Shown here: piece after piece, positions 6,194-9,569 of the stretch
Numbering within the stretch: the first letter of the stretch is position 1
Layout of the letters: every line of letters begins with the position of its first letter
Assembly: GCA_945834965.1 (NCBI GenBank)
Contig: CAMAHZ010000036.1
Location: 1-9,569, forward strand
DNA from: an uncultured Clostridia bacterium
GTDB lineage: Bacteria; Bacillota; Clostridia; Christensenellales; Borkfalkiaceae
DNA length: 9,569 bases
Direction: 5' to 3'
Program-made: the position numbers and the translations under genes
Notes under the pieces: model-generated
Database searches by the model: none
What the model saw: the letters and a program-made list of their open reading frames with translations, nothing else
Told to the model about the DNA's origin: nothing

Positions 6194-8251
6194 ATGGCAC
6201 TAACTGCAAAAGACATTAAGAACGTCGCCGTTATAGGACATAGCGGCGAAGGCAAAACTACGCTTTGCGAAGCTATGCTTTTTAACGCAGGCGTGATTGA
6301 CAGAATGGGCAAGACGACGGAAGGCAACACCGTTATGGACTTCGACGACGCCGAAAAGGCAAAGGGCATTTCGGTATACACTTCGCTTGCTCACCTTGAA
6401 TGGAAGGGCTTGAAGATTAATCTTTTAGACCTGCCCGGCTTTTACGACTTTGAAGGCGAAAGGCACGAAGGGCTTGCCGCCGCAGGCGGTGCGGTTTTAG
6501 TTATCGGCGCAAACGGTATTCTGCCCATCGGCGCAGAGAGCGTTATCGACTACTGCTTAAAGGTCAAAAAGCCGTTAGTCGTATTCATTAACGGTATGGA
6601 TAAGCCCAACGCAGACTATTCCGGCACGGTTGCGGCGTTAAAGGAAAAATACACCAGCAAGCTTGCGCCCATACAGATACCCATTATGCAGGACGGTAAG
6701 ATGACGGGCTATGTCAACTCCTTCCAGGAAAAGGCGTACGAGTTTTCGACGAGCGGTCCTAAGGAAATACCCATACCCGACGACTTAAAAGAAGCTATGG
6801 ACAAGATGCAAGATAGCCTTGTCGAGACCGCAGCTGAAAACGACGACGTGCTTTTGAACAAGTACTTCGAGCAGGGCGGGCTTTCCAAGCAGGACGCCGT
6901 GCGCGGCATTAGAAAGGGTATTGCTCTCGGCACGGTTATCCCCGTTATGGCGGGCAGCGCTTTAAACAACAGGGGCGTTATCAACCTTTTAGACGAAATA
7001 GCCGTTTATATGCCCAACGCAAACGAAAGGCGCAACGCCTTTGCCACCGACCTTGATAAGGACGATTTAATCTCGGTTGAGTGCGAAGAAGACGGTCCTT
7101 TCGCCGCACAGGTATTCAAGACGGTTTACGATTCCTACACGGGCAAGCTCAACTACATTAAGATTTTCCGCGGCAGGTTAAAGACGGGCGACACCGTATT
7201 AAACGCCGACACGGGCAAGGAAGAGCGTATCGGTCAGATATTCACCATTCAGGGCAAGAAGTTCGAGCTCGTTTCCGAGCTTACGGCAGGCGATATAGGC
7301 GCGGTAAACAAGCTTGCCGCAACCGACACCAACCAGACCTTATGCGCACTTGGAACGAACATCGTGTTCGACCCCATCTCCTTCCCCCGCCCCTGCCTAT
7401 CGCTTGCGGTTACGGCGGCTACTAAGGGCGAAGAAGATAAGGTATTTGCCAACCTTGCAAAGATGAGAGAAGAAGATTACACCTTCTCGGTTACCAAGAA
7501 TAACGAGACGGGTGAGATGATTTTGTCCGGTCAGGGCGAGACGCACGTTGAGCTTTTATGCGCAAAATTGAAGAGCAGATTCGGCATTAACACCATATTA
7601 TCCGAACCCAAAATTCCCTACCGCGAGACCATTAAAAAGGTTGCCGAAGCCGAAGGCAAGCACAAAAAGCAGTCGGGCGGACACGGTCAGTACGGTCATT
7701 GCAAGGTTCGCTTCGAGCCGTTTGACGGCGACTTTGAGTTCGGCGACGAAGTGGTCGGCGGCGCGGTGCCTAAGCAGTACATACCCGCGGTTGAAAAGGG
7801 CTTGAGAGAGTGCCTTTCAAGGGGCGTGCTTGCAGGCTACCCCGTAGTCGGCGTGAGAGCTGTTTTATACGACGGCAGCTATCACGACGTAGACTCTTCG
7901 GAAATGGCGTTCAAGGCGGCGGCGGCGCTTGCGTTTAAAGAAGGTATGAAGAACGCCTGTCCCGTACTGTTAGAACCCGTCGTTAAATTAAAGGCTCAGG
8001 TTTCGGGCGAGTACTTAGGCGCGGTTATGGGCGATATATCCAAGCGCAGGGGCAGAATTTTGGACAGCACTACGGACGGCGATATTACCACCGTGGTTGC
8101 CGAAGTACCCCTTGCCGAAACGGCTAAATACGCAACCGACCTAAGGAGTATGACAAGGGGTCAGGGTAAGTTCTCTACCGAGTTCTTACGCTATGAAGAG
8201 CTTCCCCCGCAGCTTGCCGAAAAGGTCATTGCCGAAGCGAACAAGGACTAA
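6194..8251 (+). CDS. EF-G-like translational GTPase (FusA paralogue family)
   Basis: Start chosen at ATG 6194 because AAAGGGGAAA sits at ideal spacing before it; this gives 685 residues. The five EF-G domains follow in order: G domain (1 to about 280), II (about 285-375), III (about 390-465), IV (about 466-590, with 'YDGSYHDVDSSE' ending at E570) and V (about 591-675). G1 is GHSGEGKT at 15-22, where classical EF-G has AHIDAGKT. G2 is 'KGISV' at 57-61, where RGITI is usual. G3 is 'DLPGFYDF' at 79-86, so the catalytic His of DxPGH is Phe83. G4 is NGMD at 133-136 instead of NKMD. G5 is SAL at 255-257. Known: the EF-G-like (EF-G2-type) subfamily shares the G1 form and loss of the G3 His, and its role is less defined than that of true EF-G. 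The gene has its own promoter and is not in a str (rpsL-rpsG-fusA-tuf) operon. Automatic annotation would probably say fusA; I doubt it is the main translocase. Confidence 0.9.
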   Translation: MALTAKDIKNVAVIGHSGEGKTTLCEAMLFNAGVIDRMGKTTEGNTVMDFDDAEKAKGISVYTSLAHLEWKGLKINLLDLPGFYDFEGERHEGLAAAGGAVLVIGANGILPIGAESVIDYCLKVKKPLVVFINGMDKPNADYSGTVAALKEKYTSKLAPIQIPIMQDGKMTGYVNSFQEKAYEFSTSGPKEIPIPDDLKEAMDKMQDSLVETAAENDDVLLNKYFEQGGLSKQDAVRGIRKGIALGTVIPVMAGSALNNRGVINLLDEIAVYMPNANERRNAFATDLDKDDLISVECEEDGPFAAQVFKTVYDSYTGKLNYIKIFRGRLKTGDTVLNADTGKEERIGQIFTIQGKKFELVSELTAGDIGAVNKLAATDTNQTLCALGTNIVFDPISFPRPCLSLAVTAATKGEEDKVFANLAKMREEDYTFSVTKNNETGEMILSGQGETHVELLCAKLKSRFGINTILSEPKIPYRETIKKVAEAEGKHKKQSGGHGQYGHCKVRFEPFDGDFEFGDEVVGGAVPKQYIPAVEKGLRECLSRGVLAGYPVVGVRAVLYDGSYHDVDSSEMAFKAAAALAFKEGMKNACPVLLEPVVKLKAQVSGEYLGAVMGDISKRRGRILDSTTDGDITTVVAEVPLAETAKYATDLRSMTRGQGKFSTEFLRYEELPPQLAEKVIAEANKD

Positions 8252-8270
8252 AAAATCACTAAAACATACA

Positions 8271-8300
8271 GCCCCGACTGCTTTGGTCGGGGCATTTATT
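8271..8300 (+). terminator. Intrinsic terminator-like hairpin between the EF-G-like gene and rmuC
   Basis: A perfect 8-bp GC-rich stem, GCCCCGAC (8271-8278) and GTCGGGGC (8286-8293), with a 7-base loop is followed by ATTTATT. The stem is strong but the U-tract is broken by two A residues, so termination may be partial. It begins 20 bases after the EF-G-like stop and ends about 14 bases before the rmuC start. No separate rmuC promoter is visible, so rmuC may depend on read-through. Confidence 0.65.
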
Positions 8301-8313
8301 CGGGAGATGAAAA

Positions 8314-9569
8314 ATGGAGTATATTACGCTGGCAATTGCCTGCATAAGCTTAGTACTTTTAATTTTAACCGTGCTTTTACAGCTTAAAGGCAGTAAGAAA
8401 GTAGAGCTTTCTAACCGCGACAAAAAGGACCTTATAGAAGGTTTTAACGGCAATATATCGCTTATAACCAAGACGCTAACCGACGCGCAAAGGGCTTCGG
8501 GGCAGACGACGACGGAATTTTTAAACGCCTTTCAAACCAATATGCTTAAGAGCCAACAGGCGCTTGAAAGCAGGGTTATGGAGCTTGTCAACCAAACCAA
8601 CGCAAGGCTTTTAGATATGAGCAAGGTCACCGAAAACAAGCTTGAGCAGATGCGACTTACCAACGAAGCGCAGATGAAGGCAATGCAGTCGGATAACGCC
8701 GCACAGCTTGATAAACTGCGCTCCACCGTAGACGAAAAGCTTTCAAAGACTATAAACGAGCGGTTTGAGCAGAGCTTTAAGGTTTTAAGCACTCAGCTTG
8801 AAAGCGTGTATAAATCGCTCGGCGAAATGCAGAACGTGGCGAGCAACGTGAACAACTTGACCAAGGTTTTGACCAACGTCAAGACGACGGGTATCTTCGG
8901 CGAAATTCAGCTCGGCGCAATCTTAGAGCAGATTTTATCAACCGAACAGTACGAGACCAACTTTGTAACGGGCAACGGCAGAGAACCCGTGGAATACGCC
9001 GTAAAACTGCCCGGTCAGGACGACGGCGGTTGCGTATACTTGCCCATTGACTCCAAATTCCCCTTGACGGTTTACACCGACTTATACAACGCCTACGAAG
9101 GCAATCAGTTCGAGCAGGTTAAAATCAAGCGGGAACAGCTTAGAAACACTATTCGGCAGATGGCAAAGGATATTAAGACAAAGTATATCAATCCGCCCAA
9201 GACCACCAACTTTGCCGTTATGTTTTTGCCCATAGAAGGCTTGTACGCAGAAGTTGCCAAAATGGGTTTGATTGAAGAGCTGCAACAGACTTTTAACGTG
9301 ACCATTGCAGGTCCCACCACTATGAGCGCACTTTTAAACAGCTTTCAAATGGGCTTCAGGACGCTCGCCATTCAAAAGAAGTCGGGCGAAGTCTGGCGCA
9401 TACTCGGCGCGGTTAAGGCGGAATTTGCAAAGTACAACGAACTCGTTGCTAAAATTCAAAGCAAGCTTGAAAGCACCAGCCGAGACTTCGACGCCCTTGT
9501 CGGCACTCGCAGCCGTATGATAGAGAGCAAGCTTAAAACCGTAGACGTTTTAACGGGCGAAGACAGCGC
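8314..9569 (+). CDS. rmuC: DNA recombination protein RmuC, partial at its 3' end (right window edge)
   Basis: The frame is open from ATG 8314 to the window end, giving 418 full codons, close to the usual length for Gram-positive RmuC. The start is supported by GGGAG 7 bases upstream; the ATG at 8307 is out of frame. Seen: one hydrophobic segment at residues about 3-24 (membrane anchor, N-out or short-tail type not resolved), a long polar heptad-like coiled coil at about 50-175, then the RmuC domain. That domain shows GIFGE (193-197), 'VEYAVKLPG' around E227, and 'LPIDSKFP' with D246 and K248, which fits a PD-(D/E)xK-like nuclease core. Later parts include 'FLPIEGLYAE' and 'GPTTMSALL'. Known: RmuC limits recombination at short inverted repeats and has a predicted but little-tested nuclease fold. 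The terminator-like hairpin directly upstream may keep its expression low. Confidence 0.93.
   Translation, partial: MEYITLAIACISLVLLILTVLLQLKGSKKVELSNRDKKDLIEGFNGNISLITKTLTDAQRASGQTTTEFLNAFQTNMLKSQQALESRVMELVNQTNARLLDMSKVTENKLEQMRLTNEAQMKAMQSDNAAQLDKLRSTVDEKLSKTINERFEQSFKVLSTQLESVYKSLGEMQNVASNVNNLTKVLTNVKTTGIFGEIQLGAILEQILSTEQYETNFVTGNGREPVEYAVKLPGQDDGGCVYLPIDSKFPLTVYTDLYNAYEGNQFEQVKIKREQLRNTIRQMAKDIKTKYINPPKTTNFAVMFLPIEGLYAEVAKMGLIEELQQTFNVTIAGPTTMSALLNSFQMGFRTLAIQKKSGEVWRILGAVKAEFAKYNELVAKIQSKLESTSRDFDALVGTRSRMIESKLKTVDVLTGEDS

Noticed and set aside
6194..8251. Calling this gene canonical fusA
   Set aside because: G1, G3 and G4 differ from true EF-G, and the gene is not next to rpsL, rpsG or tuf, so EF-G-like is the safer name.
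8259..9320. Minus-strand open frames across rmuC
   Set aside because: The plus-strand frame carries clear RmuC motifs throughout; the antisense frames are by-products.

Overview
This window looks like a chromosomal stretch from a Gram-positive, low-to-mid-GC Bacillota of the Clostridia type. The grounds are the family composition (SbcC and SbcD of the clostridial kind, an AlbA_2/HATPase_c_4 protein, a stand-alone EF-G-like GTPase, RmuC with the 'VEYA..LPG' variant), strong sigma-A-like promoters and purine-rich Shine-Dalgarno sites. An uncultivated gut lineage is plausible, but the taxonomy is inference. Base composition is near 50% GC by eye. Coding density is high. The longest gene-free gap is about 125 bases, and I saw no tRNA, rRNA, CRISPR array, insertion sequence or phage gene.

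Left half (1-4573, minus strand): an apparent three-gene DNA-repair operon, transcribed right to left as sbcD, sbcC, radC-like. sbcD and sbcC overlap by four bases (ATGA). The radC-like gene starts five bases after the sbcC stop and runs off the left edge. SbcD (Mre11-type nuclease) and SbcC (Rad50-type ATPase with a CPVC zinc hook) form the complex that opens hairpins and processes double-strand ends. The third gene carries an intact JAMM metal-site pattern but a divergent RadC core.

Centre (4574-6072): a 125-base divergent promoter region separates sbcD from a plus-strand gene for an AlbA_2 (Schlafen-AAA-like) plus HATPase_c_4 plus winged-helix protein, probably a DNA-binding regulator. The region holds a near-consensus promoter for sbcD that would give an almost leaderless mRNA. 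It also holds a promoter for the regulator whose -10 lies inside a 26-base dyad.

Right half (6073-9569, plus strand): a strong promoter with a hairpin-bearing leader drives an EF-G-like translational GTPase whose G motifs depart from canonical EF-G. A GC-rich terminator-like hairpin follows, then rmuC (membrane-anchored coiled coil plus RmuC nuclease-like domain), which is cut by the right edge.

Taken together, four of the six genes (sbcD, sbcC, radC-like, rmuC) belong to families tied to palindrome, inverted-repeat or recombination processing. A divergently transcribed putative regulator and a translation factor lie between them. Most of this is ordinary housekeeping content. The points worth a second look are the regulatory architecture at 4574-4698, the radC-like gene in the sbcDC operon, and the altered GTPase motifs.
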